NCBI GenBank assembly: GCA_051745935.1
Contig: JBNJEM010000009.1
Location: 1-32,428, forward strand
Reading direction: 5' to 3'
Source: JBNJEM01 sp051745935
Lineage (GTDB): Bacteria; Planctomycetota; Planctomycetia; Pirellulales; Pirellulaceae
Length of the DNA stretch: 32,428 bases
Shown here piece after piece: positions 9,786 to 17,577 of the stretch. Position 1 is the stretch's first letter. Every line of letters starts with the position of its first letter. Position numbers and translations under genes: made by a program. The notes beneath the pieces are model-generated. The model saw nothing but the letters and a program-made list of their open reading frames with translations, was not told the DNA's origin and searched no databases.

Positions 9786-9815
9786 TTGCGCGACCCGCGG
9801 GCGAACTGTTATACT
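9786..9815 (+). promoter_or_regulatory. Candidate sigma70-type promoter for the sulfatase
   Basis: TTGCGC (9786-9791), an 18-base spacer, then TATACT (9810-9815), about 60 bases before the sulfatase ATG. The -10 is good, the -35 is weak. Confidence 0.35.
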
Positions 9816-9876
9816 GGATGATCGTCGGGCGTTCTTGTTCCGCCCCTGCTTCCACACCACCCAGGGAGACCGACCC

Positions 9877-11295
9877 ATGAAACACTTGGCGAAATCATTG
9901 GCCTTGGCATTGTTTTGCACTGGCATCGTAACGAGCGCGGTTCACGCCGAACGCCCTCACGTCATCCTCGTCATGGCGGACGACCAGGGATGGGGCGATA
10001 CGGGGTACAACGGTCACCCGGTCGTGAAAACCCCGAACCTGGACGCCATGGCGGAGGACGGTCTGGTCTTCAACCGATTCTACGCCGCCGCCCCGGTTTG
10101 TTCTCCCACCCGCGGCAGTGTTCTGACCGGGCGTCACCCGATCCGGATCAAGATCACCAACCACGGCCGCTACATGCGCCCCCAGGAAACAACCATTGCC
10201 GAAGCCTTGCGCGACGCGGGCTACGTCACCGGCATGTTCGGCAAATGGCACGTCGGCTCCGCCCAAAAAGACAGTCCCGTGAATCCGGGCAACAGCGGTT
10301 TCGACGAGTGGGTTATTGGTCTCAATTTCTTCGATAACGACCCGTTTCTCAGCCGAAACGGGGTTGTGGAACAGATCAAAGGCTCGGGATCCGAGATCAC
10401 GATCGACGAGACCATTTCCTTTCTGCGCAAGCACCGGGACGACGAAAAACCCATGTTCGCGATCGCCTGGTTCCCTTCCCCCCACGACCCGCATTTGGAG
10501 AAACCGTCCGGGCCCGATCCCTATGAGGGTGTCAAGGGCGCGGACTACTTCCGGGAGATCACCGTGCTCGATCACGCCTTCGGGCGGCTGCGACAGGAAC
10601 TCAGGACGCTCGGCATCGCCCGCGACACGATTGTGTGGTATTGCAGCGATAACGGCGGCCTTCGCGAGGAAAGCTCCGGCGGCCGGGCGAAAAAAGGCAG
10701 TATTTACGAAGGAGGCCTGCGCGTGCCCGCCATCTTGGAGTGGCCGGCCCAGATCAAAGCGGGTGAAATCGACGTCCCCGCCACCACCTCCGACATGATG
10801 CCCACCGTGCTCTCCATGGTCGGCGTGACCCCAAAGAGTCACTACGCTTGGGATGGCATTGACTTGGCCCCGATCATCGAGGGCAAGGTTTCAAGTCGTC
10901 CGCCCATCGGGTTCTGGTTTGGCCTGCAGGGTGGCCAGGGAACCTGGAGCGATCGCATTCTAAAGGCGGTGATGCAGGCCCAGCACGCCGGAAAGCCGAC
11001 GCCCTACCCCGAACGCCTGCGCAAGGACATCGATGAATATCCTCAATTCCCCGAAGACAAGTTCGTCGGCCATGCCGCCTGGCTCGACTGGCCCTGGAAG
11101 CTGCATCGCAAGGAAAAGAACAACATTCAACTGGAGCTCTACCATCTGGAGAAGGATCCGATGGAAGCCACCAATCTGGCCGGCGCTCCCGAGCACCGCA
11201 CACGCGTGAAACGCATGCGGGAAAGCCTGGAAAACTGGCAGCTTTCCGTGACCCGCAGTCTCAATGGCGAGGACTACCGCTTGGTCAAACCCTAA
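9877..11295 (+). CDS. Secreted type I sulfatase (formylglycine-dependent)
   Basis: A 472-residue sulfatase that would hydrolyse sulfate esters, probably on a polysaccharide. ATG 9877 follows AGGGAG at a fitting distance; the frame is open upstream to 9703 but that extension lacks a signal sequence and a ribosome binding site. Residues 1-24 form a signal peptide ending near VHA. The metal-binding aspartates are in MADDQGWGD (D35, D36). The formylglycine signature is VCSPTRGSVLTGR with C75 as the residue to be oxidised; the CxPxR core is intact, so the aerobic maturase FGE or an anaerobic one is needed from elsewhere. FGKWHVG and YCSDNGG supply further family motifs. Gene neighbours suggest action together with the divergent GH127 enzyme. 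The precise substrate class cannot be read from the sequence. Confidence 0.93.
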   Translation: MKHLAKSLALALFCTGIVTSAVHAERPHVILVMADDQGWGDTGYNGHPVVKTPNLDAMAEDGLVFNRFYAAAPVCSPTRGSVLTGRHPIRIKITNHGRYMRPQETTIAEALRDAGYVTGMFGKWHVGSAQKDSPVNPGNSGFDEWVIGLNFFDNDPFLSRNGVVEQIKGSGSEITIDETISFLRKHRDDEKPMFAIAWFPSPHDPHLEKPSGPDPYEGVKGADYFREITVLDHAFGRLRQELRTLGIARDTIVWYCSDNGGLREESSGGRAKKGSIYEGGLRVPAILEWPAQIKAGEIDVPATTSDMMPTVLSMVGVTPKSHYAWDGIDLAPIIEGKVSSRPPIGFWFGLQGGQGTWSDRILKAVMQAQHAGKPTPYPERLRKDIDEYPQFPEDKFVGHAAWLDWPWKLHRKEKNNIQLELYHLEKDPMEATNLAGAPEHRTRVKRMRESLENWQLSVTRSLNGEDYRLVKP

Positions 11296-11326
11296 AGAAA
11301 CCCGAGTGGTTTTGTCGTGGTTTCTT
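11295..11326 (+). terminator. Stem-loop directly after the sulfatase stop
   Basis: AAGAAACC (11295-11302) pairs perfectly with GGTTTCTT (11319-11326) around a 16-base loop, right at the stop codon. No T-run follows, so it is at best a weak terminator or an mRNA 3' stabiliser. Confidence 0.3.
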
Positions 11327-11327
11327 G

Positions 11328-11403
11328 CAGCCCGTAACAAAACCTGGCTTCCGATTCCAAAAATCCCTGGATAACACCAGACCTGCACGGTTTGGTCATG
11401 GGG
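11328..11403 (+). repeat. 76-bp dispersed repeat, copy A
   Basis: From CAGCCCGTAAC to CATGGGG. It aligns without gaps to the inverted copy at 32060-32135 with 58 of 76 bases identical by hand count (38 of 45 in the first part). The phrase GAGTGGTTTTGT, which ends the other copy, also occurs just upstream here (11305-11316), as if a truncated unit preceded this one. Confidence 0.75.
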
Positions 11404-12225
11404 TTTTAGCCTTCCACTCGCCATGCTTACGACGCGCATCTTTCCTCAACGATAAGCCGTGAACAGTTCCTTTGGAAGCAACCTTCTCCCGTGGGCGCGC
11501 CACCACGGTACGCGAGCGTTGGAGAAACGTCGAGTTCTGATTGACGCAGTGCCATGTCGTCATCCAAATCGCTGTCGCTTGGATTCGCCGCGGGCCGAGA
11601 ATCATCAAGGTTGACAGGCTACCGAGTCCGCGCGTCGGTGCCCTTCCTTAACGTGGTCGATTATCTCGCCAATAAGTCACTCTGGGGGGGGCGGGAAAAC
11701 CTGATTATTACCAGGAAAATGGTCCCGGGATGGCTTGCATTGCGCCCCTGATTTCGGCGACAATGCCAGTAGGGTGAGACCTGTTGGCTGGGTTTGGCTT
11801 CTTATCACTGATCAACGCCTCGCTGACGCGATGGCAGTGAGGACCACAGAAGCCGATGACGCACTTGACCAAGTGGTGGGATTTTGCCATGGAGTTGGCA
11901 GGGTTGGTCAACGTTCGGAAGCCAAAGTGAATCCAGTCGGATTCCGTGCCATCCAAGGAGTTGTGGAAGCGGAGTGTTGCGAGGGGCCGTAAGAACCTCG
12001 AGCAGCCTCAATAACCGGAATTAACGACGGCTTGCCTTCTTATATTCGACCCGTGGAGGGTTCAGGGGGCATTTTTTTCGCGACTCGTCCAAGCGGCAGA
12101 GGTGATCTTGTGCGCACAAGCAACGGCAATTTCGGACATGGAATAGCTCGGGCGACGGAGACGGTGCTCGATCACACAACGCCCGGGGGCGACCGCGACG
12201 ACTCGATTCAGGCTGCGACGGGCAA

Positions 12226-12268
12226 GGAGCCACCGGAAGGGCCCGGCCGGCTCCAGGCTTCTTTTTTT
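12226..12268 (+). terminator. Terminator-like hairpin with no gene upstream
   Basis: GGAGCC (12226-12231) pairs with GGCTCC (12249-12254), with CCGG/CCGG inside; seven T follow at 12262-12268. The nearest plus-strand gene upstream ends 930 bases earlier, so it could end an unannotated transcript. Confidence 0.45.
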
Positions 12269-12464
12269 CCCCCCGAAACCGTCGCCCCCGGCTGTGCGCC
12301 GTCAAGCGGCGTTATTCAAACGCCCAGGTTTCAAACGGCAGTGGCATCGTCCTTTCACTTCATCGTCCTTTCACTGCAGTCTCGTTGTCGTTATCCTGCC
12401 GGTCAAAGTCTTCTGACGTTTTTGGTAGCCGTTCTGTTTTGTCTTTATCGTAGGAGGTGTTCTG

Positions 12465-13550
12465 ATGCGACGTAAGGCATTTACGCTCGTTGAGCTGTTA
12501 GTGGTGATTGCGATCATCGGTATTTTGATTGCGCTTTTGTTGCCGGCCGTGCAAGCGGCCCGGGAAGCCGCCCGCCGCATGCAGTGTTCCAACAAGCTGA
12601 AACAGTTGGGGTTGGCGCTGCATAACTACCACGATTCCATGAAGATGTTTCCCGCGCTCAAACAGGGAACCAGTGAGCCTTGGACCGGCAATTATCCCGG
12701 TGACAACAATTCGGGACGGTTGTCCGGCTTTGTCATGCTGCTCCCGTACATTGAACAACAACCCATGTACGACCAGATTAAGACGGGCGATCCAAGTGCC
12801 GGGATTAATCCCTGGGGCCCCTATGCGTGGACTGGCTGGGGACCCTGGAACGATTCGCCTGACACGTTGTTGTGCCCTTCGGATAACGGCGTGGAGGAAA
12901 GAGGAAAAAGCAACAGCTACGCTTTTAGTGTTGGCGACCAAATCCGGAGCGTTCGCGACGGCAAGACCCGGGGGATGTTTGCCAGTGGCACCCACGGCCA
13001 CTGGTACGGGATTTCCGATATGACCGACGGAACAAGCAACACGATGGCGATGGCGGAGCGGCTTTCCACGCACTTTACCAGTGCCGGCGGCCAAGAGGGA
13101 CGTACGGTGGGCGCGACCGCTCTGGAACACGTGTACGGTCCCGCCTGGCAATCGGGCATCATTGAGACCCCGCAGCTCTGCTATGGGGTCAGCGACGGGA
13201 AGTATTTCGTGGACGGCTCGCAGGTTGCGCCTCGTTTTGGACGAAATTGGACCGACGGCCAGGTCATGAACATCGGGGTCAATACCGTTTTGCCGCCCAA
13301 TGCGCCGTCCTGCACGGAAGGCGGAACATGGGGCGATCACCACCATATCATTCAGCCGCCGGCGAGCCGACACCCCAGCGGGGTCAATGTGGTCATGGGA
13401 GATGGATCAGTGCATTTCGTAACCGACAGCATTGATACCGGTGACCTGGCGGCCGAAGTGCACCCGGATTACGCGGGGCGAAGCCCCTACGGCGTATGGG
13501 GGGCCCTCGGTTCGAAGTCCGGCGGGGAATCCGTGTCCGGAGCATTTTGA
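12465..13550 (+). CDS. DUF1559 protein with type IV pilin-like N-terminus (H-X9-DG)
   Basis: A 361-residue member of the DUF1559 family, greatly expanded in planctomycetes. ATG 12465 follows AGGAGG at ideal distance. The N-terminus RRKAFTLVELLVVIAIIG is a prepilin/pseudopilin signal: cleavage before F5 with E9 conserved, then a hydrophobic helix, so it should be processed by a prepilin peptidase and placed in the membrane or a pseudopilus. QAAREAARRMQCSNKLKQ and LHNYHDS follow as usual. The C-terminus contains HPSGVNVVMGDGSV, the H-X9-DG motif typical of these proteins. The biological role is not established; a secretion pseudopilus or surface fibre is the usual guess. A small lipoprotein gene lies downstream, a common arrangement. 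Confidence 0.93.
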   Translation: MRRKAFTLVELLVVIAIIGILIALLLPAVQAAREAARRMQCSNKLKQLGLALHNYHDSMKMFPALKQGTSEPWTGNYPGDNNSGRLSGFVMLLPYIEQQPMYDQIKTGDPSAGINPWGPYAWTGWGPWNDSPDTLLCPSDNGVEERGKSNSYAFSVGDQIRSVRDGKTRGMFASGTHGHWYGISDMTDGTSNTMAMAERLSTHFTSAGGQEGRTVGATALEHVYGPAWQSGIIETPQLCYGVSDGKYFVDGSQVAPRFGRNWTDGQVMNIGVNTVLPPNAPSCTEGGTWGDHHHIIQPPASRHPSGVNVVMGDGSVHFVTDSIDTGDLAAEVHPDYAGRSPYGVWGALGSKSGGESVSGAF

Positions 13551-13714
13551 TCGGCGGCGGACCCAAAGGAACGCGAGCTAGCCTGGCAAGGTGAGTGAGT
13601 CGGCGGTCGCCGGGGTTCCCTCGGGGCGCGGGACCGTGTCGTGTTCAGATCGTGTTCAGAGAGATTCCGAGCCGGCGTTAATGCGGGAGTCACGCTTGGT
13701 CCGACGGAAGGATT

Positions 13715-13745
13715 CGGGTGGCGCTGGCACTCCCAGCGCCACCCG
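13715..13745 (+). terminator. Strong GC-rich hairpin after the DUF1559 gene
   Basis: CGGGTGGCGCTGG (13715-13727) is perfectly complementary to 13733-13745 with a five-base loop CACTC. It lies 165 bases past the DUF1559 stop and lacks a T-run, so it may be a terminator, an mRNA-stabilising end or a dispersed palindrome. Confidence 0.45.
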
Positions 13746-13768
13746 GCCGATCGTGGCATTGTACCGTT

Positions 13769-13906
13769 TTAGCCGATTGGCGTACGCCAGGTTGTCTGGC
13801 CGGACTGGTCTGGCCGGACTGCCGTGAGTGGGGTGAGACCCGGTAAAACCTCCGCCAACTGGCGTCAGCCTGGAAAGGCTGACGCGCGGGGCTGCCAATC
13901 GGTTAA
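13769..13906. repeat. Nested inverted-repeat block
   Basis: TTAGCCGATTGGC (13769-13781) can pair with GCCAATCGGTTAA (13894-13906), 12 Watson-Crick pairs plus one G-U. Inside are a 12-bp palindrome TGGCGTACGCCA (13778-13789), a 14-bp direct repeat GTCTGGCCGGACTG (13794-13807 and 13808-13821) and a 10-bp hairpin GCGTCAGCCT/AGGCTGACGC (13862-13885) closed by a GGAA tetraloop. It could be a structured RNA or a miniature mobile element. Confidence 0.65.
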
Positions 13907-14131
13907 TAGCGTGACGAAGAGTCGAGGTTGGACAAAGCACGAGCAGGCGACCGTTTCCGGTCCCTGTCGATTTGCCAAGGGGGCTGGAAGGGCGCCATAA
14001 TCGCGTTTGTTTGTGGCCACGCAGGACCCGCCTCATCCGGATTAACGAAGGACGCACACTCGGACCTTGGCTAGCGCGCGGGTGAGGCGGTGAATTTCAA
14101 TTAACAGCAGTTTGGGAGGAGATAGATAAGA

Positions 14132-14662
14132 ATGAAAAGCACAACCACGCGCTTTGCGGTTGGTTTTGTCCTAGCTGCCGTCGGACTTTCCTGGGTATCA
14201 GGGTGTTCCAATGGGGTAGACCGTCTGCCCGTCTACCCGGTTTCCGGAACGGTGACTCAAAATGGTGAACCCGTGGCGGACGCCCAGGTGGCGTTCGTGC
14301 CCGTGGGCGAGGGCGAGGGCGAGGACAAGGGAAAGACGGCAACGGGCAATACCGCGTCCGATGGCACGTATGAGTTGACCACGTATAGCGCGGGAGACGG
14401 CGCCGCGGCCGGCAACTACAAGGTCAAAATCACCAAGATCTCGCGACCTCCGGGAGGGGACGCTCCTCCGGCCGAGTCCGGCGACGAAAGCGTTGACCTG
14501 ACGGAAGATGAAAGTTACGCTCCCCCGAGCGCGGGAGGCGGAGAGCCGGACTGGACCCCGGAGAACCTGCTGCCAGAAAAATACGCCGACCCCGACGAAT
14601 CGGGCTTCACGGCAACCGTTGAACCCGAAGGCGACAACACCTTCGATTTCTCTCTGGAATGA
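14132..14662 (+). CDS. Small lipoprotein with transthyretin/carboxypeptidase-regulatory-like fold
   Basis: A 176-residue exported protein. ATG 14132 follows GGGAGGA (14114-14120). The N-terminal hydrophobic stretch ends in SWVSGCSN, a lipobox-like site with C25 as the probable lipidated cysteine. The next part, VYPVSGTVTQNGEPVADAQVAFVP, is the usual start of a carboxypeptidase-regulatory or transthyretin-like beta-sandwich, with TASDGTYELTTY and AGNYKVKI as later strands. The second half is acidic and Pro/Gly-rich. Such proteins commonly follow DUF1559 genes in planctomycetes, and that is the arrangement here, though 581 bases apart. The function is unknown; a periplasmic binding or structural role is a guess. 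Confidence 0.82.
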   Translation: MKSTTTRFAVGFVLAAVGLSWVSGCSNGVDRLPVYPVSGTVTQNGEPVADAQVAFVPVGEGEGEDKGKTATGNTASDGTYELTTYSAGDGAAAGNYKVKITKISRPPGGDAPPAESGDESVDLTEDESYAPPSAGGGEPDWTPENLLPEKYADPDESGFTATVEPEGDNTFDFSLE

Positions 14663-14857
14663 CGCGGCCCGGGAAGGGATGGCTGAATAATCCGGAACTG
14701 GGGCAAGCGGGGGGCTGAGCTTTTCAGGATCTTTCGCGCCGTCGTGGTTTACAACCTGGCCTCGATTGGAACGCCGCCCACTTGCCCTGGGGGCTCGACG
14801 AAGACCGCTGGGCATCTTTCCTTTCCGGACCGTGCCCGCAAGGGGCGGTCGGAGTTT

Positions 14858-14876
14858 TACAGCCCGCAACAAAACC
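14858..14876 (+). repeat. Fragment of the 76-bp repeat family, copy C
   Basis: CAGCCCGCAACAAAACCTT matches the first bases of copy A at 18 of 19 positions; similarity fades afterwards. Confidence 0.45.
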
Positions 14877-14899
14877 TTCCGGCTTCCAATAAACGGGCG

Positions 14900-15030
14900 A
14901 CTGCTTCGGGCCGTGATTGTGGATGGCGAGATGGATGTCGTACTCGTCGCGGAAACGTTCGATCACGTTCCAGTGTACTCCGGGACCGCTTGGCGCGCGA
15001 ATCGACGTCCGCTCCTCCTTGGCGCGAGCA
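14900..15030 (-). pseudogene. Remnant of a sugar phosphate isomerase/epimerase (TIM barrel)
   Basis: Translated on the minus strand, the region reads WNVIERFRDEYDIHLAIHNHG, very like the 'KLxxEYGIxIAIHNHG' strand-and-metal-ligand motif of xylose-isomerase-like sugar phosphate isomerase/epimerase proteins. The frame upstream degenerates, and downstream the similarity ends just before the repeat fragment at 14858-14876. No full-length gene can be built, so it is a relic. Bounds are approximate. Confidence 0.5.
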
Positions 15031-15096
15031 TGGAAGCCTAGTACGCTACCGCTTGGAGGGTTTTGTCCATTTGACCATTCATGAGGAGAAGAAACG

Positions 15097-15594
15097 ATGA
15101 AGCGAAGAGAACTTGCGCTCGTGCTGCTGGCGGGGGTGATGCTCGTTCCGGCGTCCGTGTCGGCGCACTGCGAGATCCCGTGCGGGATCTACGGCGACCA
15201 GATGCGGGTAGACCAGATCGCCGAGCACATCACGACGGTCGACAAATCGATGAAGAAGATCACCGAGCTCGGCCAGGCCGACGAGCCGAACTGGAATCAG
15301 CTCGTCCGCTGGGTCAACAACAAGGAGCTTCACGCCAACAAGATCCAGGGTATCGTGTCCGAGTACTTCCTGCATCAGCGGGTGAAGCCGGCCGATCCCA
15401 GCGATTCCGACGCGTACACGGCGTACACGACCCAACTCGCCCTGCTCCACCAGATCGCGGTTCACGCCATGAAGGCGAAGCAGACCACCGACCTGGAGCA
15501 CGTGGTCCAGCTGCGGTCCCTGCTCGAGAAGTTCAAGGCCGCCTACTTCGATCCCGAGAAGCAGGCTCACCTGCACGAACACCACGCCCGCTGA
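15097..15594 (+). CDS. sodN: Nickel superoxide dismutase with Sec-type signal peptide
   Basis: The 165-residue protein should dismutate superoxide with a nickel centre. ATG 15097 follows GAGGAG. Residues 1-23 are a signal peptide (basic KRR, hydrophobic core, V-S-A end), and the next residues are HCEIPCGIYGD, the nickel hook: His1, Cys2, Pro5, Cys6 and Tyr9 of the mature enzyme are all present, while the usual Asp3 is Glu. The remaining sequence is helical, as expected of the four-helix bundle. The enzyme needs a free N-terminal histidine; Streptomyces gains it by a dedicated protease (SodX), while here signal peptidase would expose it and also export the protein. No sodX-like gene is in the window. 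About nine in ten codons end in G or C by eye, more than in neighbouring genes, which hints at transfer. Confidence 0.9.
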   Translation: MKRRELALVLLAGVMLVPASVSAHCEIPCGIYGDQMRVDQIAEHITTVDKSMKKITELGQADEPNWNQLVRWVNNKELHANKIQGIVSEYFLHQRVKPADPSDSDAYTAYTTQLALLHQIAVHAMKAKQTTDLEHVVQLRSLLEKFKAAYFDPEKQAHLHEHHAR

Positions 15595-16005
15595 GCGAGG
15601 GCGCGGCATCCCGTTCTTGGCCTACGGCGGACGAGGCCCGTCGCTGTTGATCCGGGCGGCGCGCGGGGCCATGCTCCCGCTCGCTTCGCATGACTTTCTC
15701 ACGTCTCCCGCGGCGGGCTGTTATGCCGTCAAGACCCGATCCTCGTTCGGGTAGCCGGACGCCGCCGGGACTTTCCACGGCCCGGCCCCACCGGAGTTGC
15801 TTCGGCCCGCCATGTCCTGGGCGGCCCGCCGGCCGGATATCCGGCTCATCGACGCTGGCGACCACGCGGTGAAGGCGCTGATCGCCCATCACGACGCGCT
15901 GGACTTGAGAAACGGCTTGTTGTTCACGTACTTTCTTTCAGGCAAGAAGACATGCGTTGAAACGCGGTCCCTTTATGAAGCCTAGGACTTCCAGCGAGTC
16001 GCGCG
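15595..16005. other. Intergenic region, 411 bases, no supported gene
   Basis: A plus-strand open frame at 15797-15985 (62 residues) has no ribosome binding site and no recognised family. No clear terminator for the Ni-SOD gene and no clear repeat were seen. Confidence 0.5.
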
Positions 16006-17577
16006 ATGAATGTCCCGTTAGTGTCAAAATGCCTCGGTATCGTCGCTCTTCTGATCGGCGCCTCCATGGGGCTGTGTTTGCCATGGGCATTTCCCGCCTG
16101 TAGCCGCACACCGCAACTTGAATGGAATGCGATGTTTGCCCTGCTGGCGGCCATGGCGCTCGCTTCAACTCTAGGAGGAACTTTGGTCTTTGCGGGGCGT
16201 CATGGAGGCGGTCGGATGTTTCGCAAGGAAGCTTTGGCGATCGTCGGCTTGAGTTGGTGTTTGGCCACGGTGTTGGGCGCGGTGCCTTTTCTACTGAGCG
16301 GTACGTGTAAAGCGGCGAATTCCTCGGCGAGTTCGGTGGAGGCCACGGCCGGCGTTCGCATGGAGATCGTTGACGCGCTCTTTGAATCCGCGTCCGGCTT
16401 TACCGGGACCGGCGCCACGGTTATCACCGACCTCGAAAACCCGGCGCTCGTGCCGCGAGCCATTCTGTTCTGGAGGTCAACGACCCATTTTCTCGGAGGC
16501 TTGGGCATCATGGTGCTGTTCGTCGCGCTGCTGGGCTATAGCTCCAGCGGCAAAGCCGTGATGCGGGCGGAGTTGGCTGGACCGCACAAGGAGATCGGCC
16601 AGACTCGCGTTCAACATGCCGCGTGGGTGTTCGCCGGAATCTACGTGGGATTGAACGTGGTGCTTGTCAGCCTGTTGTGGATTCAAGGTGTGGGAGTATT
16701 CGATGCCCTGTGCCACGCCTTTGGAACCATCGCGACGGGAGGATTCAGCACGTACAACGACAGCGTGGGGCATTTCCAGGATGCCGCCGTCGAGATGACG
16801 ATTGTCGTGTTCATGGCCATTTCGTGTATAAACTTCGCCCTGCTGTATCATGCCCTGCTGTTGCGGCCGGGTTTTCTCCTGCGGGACGCGGAGGCGCGAA
16901 CGTACCTGTCGATCCTGGCCGCGGCCTTTGTTCTGGCCATGGGGTTCGGCCTCTATTATGGTGATTTTGGAAGCGTTCCCGAAGCCGTGCGCTACGGGCT
17001 CTTTCAAGTCACATCCATCCTGACCAACACCGGTTTCGGAACGCACGATTTTGACAAGTGGAACGAATTTGGCCGAGGTTTGTTGTTCGTTTTGATGTTC
17101 ATCGGAGGCTGTGCGGGAAGTACCAGTTGTAGTATCAAAGTCATTCGACACTTGATTCTCGCCAAGTTATTATCCTTGGAAGTTGAGCGGACCTATCGGC
17201 CCAATGTCGTGCGGCCCTTATGGGTGAACGGCGCGCCGGTCGACTCGGAAGTGGTCCGGCAGGTGATCATTTATTGCGCGGCCTTCGTCTTTATCGCCGT
17301 TGCGGCTTGGCTGCTGCTCTTGGCCTCGGAACCGGACGCCACATGGAACGGTCCCAATGGCAATCCACACGAGAAGCTCATGGACTGCGCCAGCGCGGTG
17401 GCCGCCACCATCAACGGTGTCGGACCGGGCCTTGGCACCATTGGCACAACGCGCAATTATGCCCACTTCAGCGGCGTCAGCAAGATGCTGCTGAGCTTTT
17501 TGATGCTGTTGGGACGTTTGGAACTCGCGCCGATCATCGTCCTGTTGACGCCACGCTTCTGGAGTTCAGTAAGATGA
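16006..17577 (+). CDS. TrkH-family potassium uptake protein
   Basis: A 523-residue integral membrane protein for K+ (or Na+/K+) uptake of the TrkH/KtrB family. It has the four M1-P-M2 repeats with recognisable filter loops: SASGFTGTGATV (near residue 128), HAFGTIATGGFSTYNDS (near 240), TSILTNTGFGTHDF (near 335) and ATINGVGPGLGTIG (near 470). A conserved stretch RSTTHFLGGLGIMVLFVALLGY follows the first pore. The length is normal. The start at ATG 16006 has no strong ribosome binding site (only GCGAG upstream), so the start is less certain than the gene. No TrkA/KtrA regulator is adjacent, so the partner must be encoded elsewhere. Confidence 0.92.
   Translation: MNVPLVSKCLGIVALLIGASMGLCLPWAFPACSRTPQLEWNAMFALLAAMALASTLGGTLVFAGRHGGGRMFRKEALAIVGLSWCLATVLGAVPFLLSGTCKAANSSASSVEATAGVRMEIVDALFESASGFTGTGATVITDLENPALVPRAILFWRSTTHFLGGLGIMVLFVALLGYSSSGKAVMRAELAGPHKEIGQTRVQHAAWVFAGIYVGLNVVLVSLLWIQGVGVFDALCHAFGTIATGGFSTYNDSVGHFQDAAVEMTIVVFMAISCINFALLYHALLLRPGFLLRDAEARTYLSILAAAFVLAMGFGLYYGDFGSVPEAVRYGLFQVTSILTNTGFGTHDFDKWNEFGRGLLFVLMFIGGCAGSTSCSIKVIRHLILAKLLSLEVERTYRPNVVRPLWVNGAPVDSEVVRQVIIYCAAFVFIAVAAWLLLLASEPDATWNGPNGNPHEKLMDCASAVAATINGVGPGLGTIGTTRNYAHFSGVSKMLLSFLMLLGRLELAPIIVLLTPRFWSSVR

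Larger units (their letters stand above)
9487..9876. other. Divergent intergenic region between GH127 and sulfatase
   Basis: These 390 bases must hold the promoters of both divergent genes. They contain one copy of the 102-bp repeat (9589-9690) and a candidate plus-strand promoter (9786-9815). No gene is supported; the minus-strand frame through the repeat is open but shows no known family. Confidence 0.6.
11296..12464. other. Long non-coding region, 1169 bases
   Basis: No supported gene on either strand; the short open frames here (for example 11735-11992 plus and 11708-11956 minus) match nothing I recognise. It holds the 76-bp repeat, an orphan terminator-like hairpin (12226-12268) and a 15-bp direct repeat CATCGTCCTTTCACT at 12345-12359 and 12361-12375, about 90 bases before the DUF1559 gene. 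Confidence 0.6.
13551..14131. other. Intergenic region, 581 bases, rich in inverted repeats
   Basis: No gene supported. It holds a 13-bp hairpin (13715-13745) and a folded block (13769-13906), listed separately. The rest (13907-14131) leads to the lipoprotein gene and shows nothing clear. Confidence 0.65.
14663..15096. other. Intergenic region, 434 bases, with gene remnant and repeat fragment
   Basis: Contains a short match to the 76-bp repeat family (14858-14876) and a decayed isomerase fragment on the minus strand (about 14900-15030). Nothing else is clear until the Ni-SOD ribosome binding site GAGGAG at 15083-15088. Confidence 0.6.

Noticed and set aside
9703..9876. N-terminal extension of the sulfatase to ATG 9703
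   Set aside because: It would bury the signal peptide behind 58 residues; ATG 9877 has a ribosome site and a proper signal sequence.
9549..9926. Protein gene on the minus strand through the 102-bp repeat
   Set aside because: The frame is open in all copies, but two other frames are open in most copies as well because of GC content, starts differ, and lengths beyond the repeat are not shared.
15797..15985. 62-residue plus-strand frame
   Set aside because: No ribosome binding site and no recognised motif.
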